NCBI RefSeq assembly: GCF_002269125.1
Contig: NZ_NQKI01000009.1
Span: 62,001-126,000, forward strand
Length of the DNA: 64,000 nt
From: Pseudomonas lundensis
GTDB lineage: Bacteria > Pseudomonadota > Gammaproteobacteria > Pseudomonadales > Pseudomonadaceae
Direction: 5' to 3'
The notes below the pieces were generated by a model. The model was not told where the DNA came from, made no database searches, and was given only the letters and a program-made list of their open reading frames with translations. Numbering within the stretch: position 1 is the stretch's first letter; each line of letters opens with the position of its first letter. This document shows, piece after piece, positions 46,149 through 54,933 of this stretch. Made by a program: the position numbers and the translations under genes.

Positions 46149-46508
46149 TCACGCAGCCACCTTCCCGAGCAACAGGTTAGCGATGCACTGGTGTGCCTCG
46201 TGAAGGCGACGGTAATAGGTCGGCGCACTGCATCCGCAATGCATCATCTTCTGCGACAAGAAGCTGTCGTGGTTGCAGTAGTGCTCATGGACCAACACCG
46301 ACAACTGCGGCGGCAGGTGTTTGTTGACGATCAGCTCGATGTCAGCCGACTCATCGAGCAGCACCCGACTGCCACGCGTACCGCGTATCAGCTCGCCCTT
46401 GGTTTCCATCAGCATGGCAATCATGTTGCCGCTGCCCGTACCTTCGGGTGATTCGCTGTGCAGGTCTTCCGCCCAGAGCTTGAGCAAGGTGTCGATGCGC
46501 TTAATCAA
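46149..46508 (-). CDS. Putative late-gene regulator, Q-antiterminator-like
   Basis: A 119-residue protein starting at TTG 46508, which overlaps the primase stop (TTGATTAA) and has GAGGAG seven bases upstream. The C-terminal part (FLSQKMMHCGCSAPTYYRRL followed by HEAHQCIANLL) looks like a helix-turn-helix of the phage antitermination/sigma-like type. Its position ahead of the terminator and late genes fits a late regulator. Family not firmly recognised. Confidence 0.6.
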   Translation of the reverse strand: MIKRIDTLLKLWAEDLHSESPEGTGSGNMIAMLMETKGELIRGTRGSRVLLDESADIELIVNKHLPPQLSVLVHEHYCNHDSFLSQKMMHCGCSAPTYYRRLHEAHQCIANLLLGKVAA

Positions 46509-48717
46509 AGCAAGGCTCCTCGATCTTTTGCACCTGCAAGGCTGAGTGACCGCCCCAGTTGTCCGGCTTCTTGTACGCCCAAGGCCGTTGTCCGCTCTTG
46601 GCCAACGCTGCCAGTCGCACGCGCCGCCATCCAAGCCGGTGCATGATCGCGCCGACGCGCATTTGCTCAGGCTTGCCCCAATGGCCGAAGTCGAGCTTCA
46701 GGGCGCTGGCCAACACTTCGCTGCCACTGGTGGTCTCGCCAATCTGAGACTCTTCCAGCCAGTTCAGAATCGGGCCTTCCCACTCATCCACCACAAAGCG
46801 CTCGTCCTGGGCTTCGGAGAACATGGCGGTTTCGTCGCGATTGACCCACCAGATCTCGTCAGCCTTGTAGCAAAACATAGCTTCAGCCCAGAGTTGGTCG
46901 CGCATGTCGCGCAGCAGATCCAGATCGACCTTGGTGCAGGCCACCGGCCAATAACGCCGGTTGCCCGTGGCGTCCTTGAGGTATTCGTCTTGGTTGGTCG
47001 TACCCACGAACACACACTGGCGTGGCACGTCATTTGTTCTGCGGCCGTAGCTCTCGCGGTAGGTGTCGGTGGATGCAGAGAAGAACTGTTTGGCCTTGGT
47101 GCTTTCGGCCTTGTTGAAGCTGTCCAGCTCGCCCAGCTCGATGATCCACTTGCCCCGGATCGCCTGAAAACCGTCCTTGTCGCCCAAGGCAAACGGCGTG
47201 TCCATAAACCAGTCACCGCCGAGGATACTCATGGCCGTCGACTTGCCTTCGCCCTGCCCGCCTTCAAGGATCATCACCGAGTCAGCCTTGCAGCCCGGAC
47301 GCATCACCCGTGCAACCGCCGAGATCATCCAGCGCTTGCCGACCTTGGCGCTGTAGCCGCTTTGGGCTACACCCATGACTTTGTTCAGCCACGTATCGAG
47401 GCGCGGCACGCGGTCCCATTCCAGTTGGTTGAGGTAGTTGCGCACCGGGTGAAACGCATGGTCGTGAGCCACCACACTGACGGCCTCGATCACGCTGGAA
47501 GCTTTAACCCGCAGGTTGTATTGCTGGGCCAGCCACTTCATCACGCGAATGTCATCAATATCGCCCCAGTCGCCGGTGCCACCGCCATACGGCGGCGTGC
47601 GCAACTTGACGATCTTGGAGCTGAACGCGCTGAAAGCGATTACACCCGACCAGCGCTCATCGTTACCCAGGATCAGCTCGACGTTTTGCATGTGCGCGAT
47701 CAATGAGCCGTTTTCAGTGCGGGCCAGTTGGTCTTTCCAGCCACCCGCTGCCGGCGGTTTGACCACCGCCAACACTTGACGGCGCACTGCGTCCAGCCCT
47801 TCGGAGCAGTGCAGGTCGTTGAAGTCAGTCCACTTGATCTCGCGCTCGCCTGAAAAGATCGGCCCGACCACTTGGCCACCGACGATCAACGCTGCGTTAC
47901 TGCCCTTCTCTTCACCGGGGTTCCAAGGCTCGCCATTTGGGCGTTTGGTTTTCCAGTCATCATCGCGGCAGACAATCAACGCTCTGCCGGGGAAACGCTC
48001 GCGCATGGCCTTGGCCACGGCGCTGAGGTTGCCTGCATCAAAAGCAATGGCCACCGTTAACGAGGTGGCCATATTCAGGCTCGCGCCGGTGGCATAACCT
48101 TCACACACCAACACCGGCTCGCCCGGTTCAGGGTGCGGGCCGATTAGGTGATAGGCGCCTTCTTTGGACATGCCATGCGGCCAATAGGATTTGTCGCGGC
48201 CGGTGTCTTCTTGCTTTTCCGGGTAGATCACTTGCAGCCCAACGATCTGGTCGCGCGCGGTGGTCATGGGGATCAGCAATGCGCCGGTGCGCGGGGCATA
48301 ACGCACACGGATACCGACGATCTGCTTCCGTTCCAGATAGGCGCTACGACCCTTTTCGGGCATGCGCTTAAACAAGCCCGAGGCACGATTAGCAGCCCGA
48401 CGCGCCGCATTGGCGGCAACCTCTGCAGCCCGACGCTTGGCCTCTTCCTGACGAGCACGCATGACGTCGCGCTCTTCCTGACTCATGCGCCCGGCCTTGA
48501 CCTTGATCTTATTGCTGTCGCCCGACCGCCAATCACCGAAGCTGCCGAAAATCAGTATTTCGTTTTTCTCGGTGCGGTGCTCATGGATCACGTACCAGCC
48601 GTTTTTCTCCTTGCCCTTATCCTGCGTGGTCTTGCATCGGGTCAGCTTGCCGTAAGTCAGCGGTTGCGCAGGCTCAAGGCCGTGGTCAGCGAATTGACCG
48701 AGAACGTCATCGAGCAT
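46501..48717 (-). CDS. Toprim/VapE-type replication protein
   Basis: A 738-residue two-domain replication enzyme. The middle has a Toprim primase domain (VLVCEGYATGASLNMA near residue 205 and the acidic VCRDDDW near 250). The C-terminal half is a VapE/VirE-type helicase with Walker A GGQGEGKSTAM near residue 482 and a Walker B-like IIELGELDSF. An N-terminal zinc-binding primase part is not obvious. It would prime and unwind prophage DNA. It is followed by the putative late regulator. Confidence 0.9.
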   Translation of the reverse strand: MLDDVLGQFADHGLEPAQPLTYGKLTRCKTTQDKGKEKNGWYVIHEHRTEKNEILIFGSFGDWRSGDSNKIKVKAGRMSQEERDVMRARQEEAKRRAAEVAANAARRAANRASGLFKRMPEKGRSAYLERKQIVGIRVRYAPRTGALLIPMTTARDQIVGLQVIYPEKQEDTGRDKSYWPHGMSKEGAYHLIGPHPEPGEPVLVCEGYATGASLNMATSLTVAIAFDAGNLSAVAKAMRERFPGRALIVCRDDDWKTKRPNGEPWNPGEEKGSNAALIVGGQVVGPIFSGEREIKWTDFNDLHCSEGLDAVRRQVLAVVKPPAAGGWKDQLARTENGSLIAHMQNVELILGNDERWSGVIAFSAFSSKIVKLRTPPYGGGTGDWGDIDDIRVMKWLAQQYNLRVKASSVIEAVSVVAHDHAFHPVRNYLNQLEWDRVPRLDTWLNKVMGVAQSGYSAKVGKRWMISAVARVMRPGCKADSVMILEGGQGEGKSTAMSILGGDWFMDTPFALGDKDGFQAIRGKWIIELGELDSFNKAESTKAKQFFSASTDTYRESYGRRTNDVPRQCVFVGTTNQDEYLKDATGNRRYWPVACTKVDLDLLRDMRDQLWAEAMFCYKADEIWWVNRDETAMFSEAQDERFVVDEWEGPILNWLEESQIGETTSGSEVLASALKLDFGHWGKPEQMRVGAIMHRLGWRRVRLAALAKSGQRPWAYKKPDNWGGHSALQVQKIEEPCFD

Positions 48718-48934
48718 AACGAGTACCTACTTGTTCATTCAGTTGTTGGCAGGCTGCACAGCGGGTGCAACTGGTGACGGCCAAGCGACGGGCCAAAGGG
48801 ATAGTCGAATCGCAATCCACGCAAAACTCGAAAGACTCAAACACCGGCAACGCCTTACGCGCTGCCAGTGCTTGATCGATACGCTCCTGCACCAGGTCGT
48901 TGGCAAAATCAGCGATATCAGCCACGGTCGGCAC
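48707..48934 (-). CDS. TraR/DksA-family zinc-finger protein
   Basis: A 75-residue protein with the C4 zinc finger CVDCDSTIPLARR...CTRC, the TraR/DksA hallmark, and a short N-terminal helix. Phage-encoded relatives bind RNA polymerase through the secondary channel. It overlaps its neighbours by 11 and 17 bases, so it is part of the replication operon. Confidence 0.85.
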   Translation of the reverse strand: MPTVADIADFANDLVQERIDQALAARKALPVFESFEFCVDCDSTIPLARRLAVTSCTRCAACQQLNEQVGTRYAR

Positions 48935-49436
48935 CTCGCGTGGTCGAGTTGACGTAGCAAGCGCGGTTGAACATTCCCAGCAACCCCTGAATACCGCGAA
49001 ACACCTGCAGGCGAATCTCGGCCAGCTCGCGGTCAGTCACTACGCCATCGCCAATGCTCTTGGCCCAGGTATCTGCCAGATCGGCGACCTGACGGAAATA
49101 CACGGCAAGGCCGGTGGTCAGCGTCTCGGGCATATCGTCGGTATAAGCCTCGGCCAGCTCCTGCCAAATCGTGTCGCCCACTAACGCGTGCACCGCATCC
49201 AGGATGCGGCGGTCTTTGGTCAGCTCCAGAATCTCGGCGAACTCCTGAACATTCACCGTGTGGCTGGGATGGGTTGGCGAGAGTTTGTGCTGCAGCGTGG
49301 TGGGGTTGCGGCCGGTGGTGGCGGCAATGGCAGCAGCGCCGCCCGGGTAATCGCGGGCAGCATGATAAAGCGCCAAATCGAGCGGCAGAATTTCGCGTCG
49401 CGCTCGCTGGGTGCAACTCAGAGCAATACGGCTCAT
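48918..49436 (-). CDS. Phage regulatory CII-family protein
   Basis: A 172-residue regulator of the CII/CP76-like family. The N-terminal helix-turn-helix region AAAIAATTGRNPTTLQHKLS and EFAEILELTKDRRIL are typical. It lies between the Cro-like and DksA-like genes and probably sets the lysis-lysogeny decision. Confidence 0.8.
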   Translation of the reverse strand: MSRIALSCTQRARREILPLDLALYHAARDYPGGAAAIAATTGRNPTTLQHKLSPTHPSHTVNVQEFAEILELTKDRRILDAVHALVGDTIWQELAEAYTDDMPETLTTGLAVYFRQVADLADTWAKSIGDGVVTDRELAEIRLQVFRGIQGLLGMFNRACYVNSTTRGADRG

Positions 49437-49771
49437 GGCATTAATCCTTGAATGTTGCCAGTGCCGCGCGGCGTGCAGTGGTGGTACATTTGCCGCGTGG
49501 CTTGAAGAGGCCCAAAAAGCCGGTCTAGATTCTCAAGATCAAAACCGGCACCGTGCCGAGGCGAACGATCCGTCGCTCACCTCTGGCGCAACAGCTGCCA
49601 CCTCTGTGGTGGAGAAGGCAGCAACCCAAAGCTTCCGAGCTTTGGAAAGCGCGGTTAAAGAGAGGTGGTTTAGCATGTGGTGTGCCCGCCTACCTTTACC
49701 GCGACCCGGCGACACTGTGGTGGTGTGTGCTGGGAGGAACTGGGCGGCCTTATGGGTCGCCTTTTTTCTTT
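49437..49771. other. Gap between Cro- and CII-type genes, with plus-strand terminator
   Basis: No leftward gene is seen in these 335 bases. A good terminator lies on the opposite strand at 49743-49767, which suggests a plus-strand antisense transcript. A plus frame from 49411 overlaps it but has no good ribosome site. Confidence 0.4.
49743..49767 (+). terminator. Plus-strand terminator opposite the cro-cII transcript
   Basis: GGCGGCC pairs with GGTCGCC (one G-T pair) and is followed by six T. It faces against the leftward operon and so would end a rightward RNA. Confidence 0.65.
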
Positions 49772-49993
49772 CTATGCCGCTTTGCTTTCCGTCACACCAA
49801 AGTGCTCAAGAACCTCAGCAAGCGATACACAGCCTTCGCTTTCTCGGGTCAGCGACCTGATCAGCGAAACGCTTGGATCTTTACTCGCGTACTTCACATG
49901 CAAGCGCAGGTAATTCACCGCGATGTTGCAACGGCCGGCGTAAGCCAGCAGAGCTTCTGAATCCAGGCTGTCGATGTAGTCACGCAATTTCAT
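49772..49993 (-). CDS. Cro/YdaS-like helix-turn-helix repressor
   Basis: A 73-residue DNA-binding protein: MKLRDYIDSLDSEALLAYAG then VNYLRLHVKYASKDPSVSL, resembling YdaS/Cro-type regulators of Pseudomonas prophages. Divergent from the S24 repressor across shared operators, the standard genetic switch. Confidence 0.75.
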   Translation of the reverse strand: MKLRDYIDSLDSEALLAYAGRCNIAVNYLRLHVKYASKDPSVSLIRSLTRESEGCVSLAEVLEHFGVTESKAA

Positions 49994-50018
49994 GTGGTGT
50001 ACCTCCGGGAGGTGCTAT

Positions 50019-50074
50019 TTAACCACAAAGGTTAACTTTTGCAACACCTATAAGGACATTCACCCCCTAGGTTA
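50019..50074. promoter_or_regulatory. Operators of the prophage switch
   Basis: TTAACC-ACAAA-GGTTAA at 50019-50035 is a perfect dyad. TCACC-CCCTA-GGTTA at 50060-50074 is a close relative. Both lie between the divergent cro-like and repressor genes, so TAACC-N5-GGTTA is the probable CI/Cro recognition sequence. Confidence 0.75.
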
Positions 50075-50093
50075 ATCTGGGCACAATCACGGC

Positions 50094-50741
50094 ATGAGAA
50101 TTTCAGATACCCGACTGCACAATTTCCGCCACATCCTGGCCGAGAAAAAACTACGCCTGATCGACATTGCCGAGCTGCTAGGCAAAGCGCCTGCGCAAGT
50201 GAGCGCTTTCGGCGGGAAGAACCCAACCAAAGGGATTGGTGATCAAATTGCGCGCGAAATCGAACGAGCCTTAAGCCTGCCTAACGGATCGCTTGATGTG
50301 CCACATGGCTATGCGAACTTCGACAACGGCTCCGTTATTGGCTACACCGGCAGGAAACTACCTGTGATCGGATCAATTGCTGCTGGCTCGTGGTGCTCAT
50401 CAGAAGAAAGTTTCGATCCTCGCGATGCTGAGGAATGGATCGAGGCACCCGGGCCTGTTGGGCCGCGTGCGTTCATTCTGCGTGTAGAAGGCATCAGCAT
50501 GGAGCCGAAGTTCATGGAAGGTGACAAGGTCGTTATAGACCCGTCACTTGAGGCATTTGCGGGGCATTTTGTTGCCGCCAAACGCGCGAGCGATGAAGCC
50601 ACTACGTTGAAACAATTGAGGCAGGAAGGCAGCGAGATGTATCTGTACGCGCTCAACCCTGATTGGCCAGAGCGCATTATTCGGATGAATGAAGAGTGGA
50701 GCGTTTGTGGAAGGGCTCGGTGGAAGATTTCAGACCTATAA
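50094..50741 (+). CDS. CI-like repressor with S24 peptidase domain
   Basis: A 215-residue lysogeny repressor. N-terminal helix-turn-helix (LIDIAELLGKAPAQVSAFGG), then a LexA-like S24 domain: Ala-Gly cleavage site in SIAAGSW, catalytic Ser in RVEGISMEPKFMEGD and catalytic Lys in AAKRASDEA. Self-cleavage after RecA activation should induce the prophage. Its transcription likely runs on toward the Septu-like genes 23 bases downstream, so repressor and defence could be expressed together in the lysogen. Confidence 0.9.
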   Translation: MRISDTRLHNFRHILAEKKLRLIDIAELLGKAPAQVSAFGGKNPTKGIGDQIAREIERALSLPNGSLDVPHGYANFDNGSVIGYTGRKLPVIGSIAAGSWCSSEESFDPRDAEEWIEAPGPVGPRAFILRVEGISMEPKFMEGDKVVIDPSLEAFAGHFVAAKRASDEATTLKQLRQEGSEMYLYALNPDWPERIIRMNEEWSVCGRARWKISDL

Positions 50742-50764
50742 AATAAGCGCTAGGATTTTTAAAA

Positions 50765-52414
50765 ATGGACTTTCAAGTACTACCTCCGAGAACAGCTCCC
50801 AACTACGATAGCGAAGATTCATTCGCATTAATCCAAAACAACTGGAATGACTACAGCTTTGAGACACAATACAGTCTTGTTTACTTGGGCCCAGCAAGTA
50901 AAAGAGGCCACAATTTAATCGGCACTGTAAAGATACTTAAGCGTGGTCAAACAGAACTAGACACCCTCCAAATCACAGAAGACTTTAACGCTCTTGACGG
51001 TAATTTTATTTCTGTAGGCCAATCTCTCGATTATTATCAGCGTCTATCAGCGCTAACCGAAGACTTGCGAATTAAAGTTTTAGAATCGCTGAACGACTTT
51101 GTACACAACCCAAGCTTCGGAAATGAATTTCGGACCGAGCCAGGCTGGAAAACCTCTTTATTCAGAGATTTCTCAGAAAACGAAAGCTTCCTGCTAACTG
51201 CCACTTCATTACTGAACAAAACATTTGAAGGGCTTTTAGACTCTAACTTAAAGTTTACATTTCATGTTGCAGGCTGGGATCAAAGTATAAATTTTGACTA
51301 TTCGCTGCCTGATTTTGTAAATAGAGTGAGCGGTATATCTCACCCTATACCGAACAGAATCATCTCTCTTATAGGAAGAAACGGCTGCGGAAAAAGCACT
51401 CTACTCGCACGCCTTGCGCGTATTGCCTACGCCACAACCAAAGATAGAAATAGTCTTAACTTTATAACTGCAGGCAAAATTACTCCTGAAGGAATTGGAT
51501 TCCCTAGAATCATTACTGTTTCTTATAGTGCATTTGATAGCTTTCGGCTTCCCGGCATTAAGCCTGAGCAAGAAGGAGAACCCGATGAAAGACTACAAAT
51601 AATAAAAGATCTTGAAGAAGGCGGAGGACGATTTATTTTTTGCGGACTCAGAGATATAGCTACCGAACTTAAAATCACAATCGAAAGCGAGTCAAATAAC
51701 ACTTTATCCCCTTTGATCTCCGACAAGGTCAAGACAACCCTATTAAAGCCTGTAGACCGCCTTGCTAAAGAATTCTATGACACCCTAACTATTGTCAAAA
51801 GGAATAGAGCTTCGCACATTTTAGACAGAGCATTAAATTGCATTTCTAGCGACGCTTCCTTCTCAAGTTTCAAACATATTCTCACAACACAAAAACTACT
51901 TGAAAACGATCCCATCAATCTATTTATTGACTGGAGCACTGGTCACAAAATAGTCATGCAGATCCTGACAAATTTAGCTGCCCACACCACTCAGTCGTCA
52001 CTAATTTTAATAGATGAGCCAGAGACTCATCTTCACCCACCGTTACTTGCAGCATTAATGCATGCTGTCAGGATACTACTAAACATAAAAAAAGCTTTTG
52101 CCATTGTGGCAACACACTCTCCAGTTGTACTGCAAGAGTCTTTAAAAACTCATACCTTCATAATTAGGCGAGAAGGCAGTAAAACAACGATAGCACAACC
52201 CCCAAAGGAAACTTTTGGTGAAAACATTGGAACTCTCACTGGAGATGTTTTTGGCCTTGACTCAACAGTGACAGATTTCCATACGATACTGGATCGACTG
52301 ATAGACGAATACAAAAGCGTCCAAACTATAGAGTATTTCTTCCAACCTAACGGTTTAAGCATGCAAGCCAGAGCTTATGTTATGAGTCAACTGGCGAGCA
52401 AGGGGTTGCTATAA
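50765..52414 (+). CDS. ptuA: Septu-like ATPase PtuA
   Basis: A 549-residue ABC/OLD-type ATPase. Walker A is GRNGCGKS at residues 204-211, and Walker B with the switch Glu is LILIDEPETHLHPP near residue 415, followed by IVATHSP. The adjacent gene, starting directly after its TAA, encodes an HNH nuclease. This pairing defines Septu, an anti-phage system. Much more AT-rich than its neighbours, with foreign codon use. It lies between the repressor and the early operon rather than in a usual cargo site. Assignment to Septu rests on domain pairing; no functional data here. Confidence 0.82.
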   Translation: MDFQVLPPRTAPNYDSEDSFALIQNNWNDYSFETQYSLVYLGPASKRGHNLIGTVKILKRGQTELDTLQITEDFNALDGNFISVGQSLDYYQRLSALTEDLRIKVLESLNDFVHNPSFGNEFRTEPGWKTSLFRDFSENESFLLTATSLLNKTFEGLLDSNLKFTFHVAGWDQSINFDYSLPDFVNRVSGISHPIPNRIISLIGRNGCGKSTLLARLARIAYATTKDRNSLNFITAGKITPEGIGFPRIITVSYSAFDSFRLPGIKPEQEGEPDERLQIIKDLEEGGGRFIFCGLRDIATELKITIESESNNTLSPLISDKVKTTLLKPVDRLAKEFYDTLTIVKRNRASHILDRALNCISSDASFSSFKHILTTQKLLENDPINLFIDWSTGHKIVMQILTNLAAHTTQSSLILIDEPETHLHPPLLAALMHAVRILLNIKKAFAIVATHSPVVLQESLKTHTFIIRREGSKTTIAQPPKETFGENIGTLTGDVFGLDSTVTDFHTILDRLIDEYKSVQTIEYFFQPNGLSMQARAYVMSQLASKGLL

Positions 52415-53272
52415 ATGTGGAGACTAAACACTCCTAATATAGAAATTACAGACCGCGAACTGTTAACCGCTCTAACTCTCGTAAACGGTAACCCTGTATA
52501 CCCTATAAGCGACAACCAAAGACAACGCATTCGCGAGCTGTATCAAGAGTACGACAATAACTCTGGAAACCCCCATGACAACCTAAAAGGCGAGGATATT
52601 GTTTTAGATCTAAGACAAGCCATACACGACGCCTATGGCTCACAAGTGCAGATCAGAGGGCGACTAGAGGACTATAGAGATAAAATCAAGCTGAATGCAG
52701 AGTGCTGCCCATATTGCGGCTTCGGAGCTATTACTGATTTAGACCACCATCTACCACGGTCAACGTATAAAGCCCATGCAATTTATGCTAGAAACCTAAT
52801 TCCAAGCTGCAGTGCCTGTAATAATCTTAAAAGGGCCAAAGCCGGAGATACGCCGGACACACAATTCTCTCATGTGTATTTTGGGCAAGTACCACAAGAA
52901 GTTTTTTTAGTTGCATCTGCCACAGCAAATATTAGCGGGCTCGTTGTAACCTACTCCATTCAAAAGACACCAAACCTAAATGATGATGAATTCCAAAGAC
53001 TTAAATATCAATTTTCAGCGCTTAATCTGAATGATAGATATGTCAGTCAAGTAAATATTCACATCGGATCTTTGAGAACAAGCATAGAGCTAATGGCTGT
53101 ACATGGTGAAAATGCGTTGCGCAGTTACCTTCAGCAATGCTATGAGCAATCGCGCCAAGACTTCGGAATGAATCACTGGAGATCCGCACTTTTAAAAGCT
53201 CTAACCGAATCTGATGAGTTCTGCCAGGGGGCATACCGGTTTTGCTTTGGAAGAAAAGACATGGCTGTGTAA
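52415..53272 (+). CDS. ptuB: Septu-like HNH nuclease PtuB
   Basis: A 285-residue HNH endonuclease. The zinc knuckle CCPYCG (Cys97/98-Cys101), the catalytic LDHHLPRS and the second zinc pair CSACN, with NLIPSC between, form a complete HNH motif. The start follows the PtuA stop with no gap (TAA-ATG). In Septu, PtuB is the effector nuclease held in complex with PtuA. Slightly longer than typical PtuB. Its stop codon overlaps a repressor-type operator. Confidence 0.82.
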   Translation: MWRLNTPNIEITDRELLTALTLVNGNPVYPISDNQRQRIRELYQEYDNNSGNPHDNLKGEDIVLDLRQAIHDAYGSQVQIRGRLEDYRDKIKLNAECCPYCGFGAITDLDHHLPRSTYKAHAIYARNLIPSCSACNNLKRAKAGDTPDTQFSHVYFGQVPQEVFLVASATANISGLVVTYSIQKTPNLNDDEFQRLKYQFSALNLNDRYVSQVNIHIGSLRTSIELMAVHGENALRSYLQQCYEQSRQDFGMNHWRSALLKALTESDEFCQGAYRFCFGRKDMAV

Positions 53273-53305
53273 CCCAAAGGATTGACTACATAACCTTTAG
53301 GGTTA
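53270..53305. promoter_or_regulatory. Second repressor operator cluster, ahead of early operon
   Basis: TAACC-TTTAG-GGTTA at 53291-53305 is a perfect five-base dyad of the same type as at 50019. TAACC-CAAAG-GATTG at 53270-53284 is a degenerate copy overlapping the ptuB stop. The early operon is therefore probably silenced by CI. Confidence 0.7.
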
Positions 53306-53345
53306 ACAATCACCTCACTCTCCCACCACAGAGCGAGGCAACACC

Positions 53346-53525
53346 ATGCACACCACAGCAACCCTGCACGTACACCCAACGTGCGCCAGTAACCGTCGAC
53401 TGATCGAGCAGCTGCAAGCCACCACCGGCTGCTTGGTCATCCTCCATAACCACAAACCCCGGCTGGTTCCGTACAGCAACCGCCCTACCCCGTTCGATCC
53501 GAACAACGGAGGGCATGCAGCATGA
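53346..53525 (+). CDS. Small early phage protein, 59 aa
   Basis: A 59-residue frame opening MHTTATLHVHPTCASNRRL and ending GGHAA. Its TGA overlaps the ATG of the next gene, so it is translationally coupled and probably the first early gene. Histidine-rich; function unknown. Confidence 0.6.
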   Translation: MHTTATLHVHPTCASNRRLIEQLQATTGCLVILHNHKPRLVPYSNRPTPFDPNNGGHAA

Positions 53526-54115
53526 ACCGGTTTTCTTTGGCTGAAAAAACCCTTCGCCTGCTGGCTGCACAGGTCAATTTGAACGGCGCGTTTAAGCACG
53601 TTTGCCCGCTTCAAAATACCAACCAGCCGTTGACCTTTGATCTACAAGTTGAACGCGGGCCATCCAGCACTCACTTTACGATCATCACCGGCGCCGAAAA
53701 GCACAGCCTGACGGTGCACACCCCAAGCAAAGACCCGCACTTGGTGCTCGCTGACTTTATTGAGTCCATCGCCAATGGCCGCATGGACACGGCCGAGCCA
53801 GCAACACCACGCGTGACTGCCGAATCTGTCGACCGCGGCCAGCTACTGGATTCTCACCAGCAACAGCAACTGCACAAGTTGGTGCGCAACGGCGGCTCAT
53901 TGTTGCTCGATGTAGGCTTCGATGAGAATGTCAGAGTCGCCGTGCATCGCACGCAGAGCCGCACAGGCATCACGGCTATTATCGTCGCCGGCAACACATG
54001 CCCCCGCACCCAGTGCTTCACGGTGTATGGCAACGAGCAGCACAGCGTCGACCGGCTCCTGCAATCCCTCAACCACTTGGCCGCGTTGGTAGCTCCTGCC
54101 GCGCACGCAGCTTAG
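53522..54115 (+). CDS. Early phage protein, unknown function
   Basis: A 197-residue soluble protein without recognised domain. Coupled by overlap to the previous frame. The C-terminal half shows a beta-rich pattern (SLLLDVGFDENVRVAVHRTQ). Function unknown. Confidence 0.6.
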   Translation: MNRFSLAEKTLRLLAAQVNLNGAFKHVCPLQNTNQPLTFDLQVERGPSSTHFTIITGAEKHSLTVHTPSKDPHLVLADFIESIANGRMDTAEPATPRVTAESVDRGQLLDSHQQQQLHKLVRNGGSLLLDVGFDENVRVAVHRTQSRTGITAIIVAGNTCPRTQCFTVYGNEQHSVDRLLQSLNHLAALVAPAAHAA

Positions 54116-54123
54116 GAGGTGGC

Positions 54124-54408
54124 ATGGATCGCACTCTCGCCAAAGCCGCCGCGTGCCTGGGCACTACGCGGCCAAAACTGATCAAGTTGATGCGCGAAAA
54201 AGGCATGCTCAACAACCGCAACCTGCCAGCCTTCCCGGTTCGGGATCGTGAGTATCTGCGGGTCAAGGACAGCAACTGGTTCCACGCTGAACTCGGCATG
54301 CAGTACAGCCAATCAACCCGGGTGCGTCAGCCCGGCATGGTTTGGCTGGCCAAGCAGTTGGGGCTTGCCCTTCCACCTATCCCGGCTGACCACCGTGACG
54401 TGGCCTAG
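54124..54408 (+). CDS. KilA-C-like phage antirepressor domain protein
   Basis: A 94-residue protein matching the KilAC antirepressor domain: LAKAAACLGTTRPKLIKLMR, then VKDSNWFH, and QPGMVWLAKQLGL near the end. AGGAGG lies directly upstream of ATG 54124. Such proteins act as antirepressors or DNA-binding regulators in phages. Confidence 0.7.
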   Translation: MDRTLAKAAACLGTTRPKLIKLMREKGMLNNRNLPAFPVRDREYLRVKDSNWFHAELGMQYSQSTRVRQPGMVWLAKQLGLALPPIPADHRDVA

Positions 54409-54574
54409 GGAATACGCTCGGCAGATCGTGGCCATGCCGACACGCGAGGAGCGCAACGCTGCGCTCCTAGAAGTGCCGGAGCATTTGCGCGAACTGACCA
54501 AGCGCCACTGCCTGAATGCCTGGACACACCCAGCCCGCCACCTACCTAAAACGAGCAGGTCCGCCCATGAGTAA
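54395..54574 (+). CDS. Small phage protein, 59 aa
   Basis: GTG at 54395 starts a 59-residue protein (TWPREYARQIVAMPTREERN, then VPEHLRELTKRHCLN). It overlaps the KilAC-like gene by 14 bases and the next gene by a TGA/ATG. Seen, as I recall, in other pseudomonad prophages; function unknown. An internal ATG at 54434 is an alternative start. Confidence 0.6.
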   Translation: MTWPREYARQIVAMPTREERNAALLEVPEHLRELTKRHCLNAWTHPARHLPKTSRSAHE

Positions 54575-54893
54575 TACCAACCAAAATCCGCTGCGGCTCA
54601 TGCCAGCACCGGAGGCGGCCACCGTTGAGCTGCTGTATCGCAACTTCGGTGACGTGCTGATCCCCCTCGACAAGCTGCGCGCGCAGTATTTTCGCTACCT
54701 CAACGAACAGTCATTCATCGCGGAGATAATCAGCGGCCGTATTCAACTCCCCATTACCACGCTCGACAGCAGCCGTAAGGCCACCAAGTTCGCTCATATC
54801 CGTCACGTTGCCGCACTGATCGATATCCGTGCATACAAGGCTGATGAAGAGCTTACGAGGCCGCAAGGCGATACCCAGAACAAAGACGACTAA
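54567..54893 (+). CDS. PrtN-like transcriptional activator (first copy)
   Basis: A 108-residue protein with the pyocin activator PrtN fold: FGDVLIPLDKLRAQYFRYL and IQLPITTLDSSRKATKFAHI. ATG at 54567 is inside the previous stop. In P. aeruginosa PrtN switches on pyocin genes after DNA damage. A second copy lies at 55358. It may act on phage or bacteriocin promoters here. Confidence 0.78.
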   Translation: MSNTNQNPLRLMPAPEAATVELLYRNFGDVLIPLDKLRAQYFRYLNEQSFIAEIISGRIQLPITTLDSSRKATKFAHIRHVAALIDIRAYKADEELTRPQGDTQNKDD

Positions 54894-54933
54894 CCCCGCT
54901 GCCACCACCAGCGATGCACCAGGAGCACACCAC

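Noticed and set aside
45739..46152. 137-codon minus frame between the late regulator and the terminator
   Set aside because: Runs through repeated GTGGGACA blocks and overlaps a likely promoter region; no family recognised.
49411..49860. 149-codon plus frame opposite the cro/cII gap
   Set aside because: Runs over a terminator and two genes on the other strand; no ribosome site. Kept only as a possible antisense RNA region.
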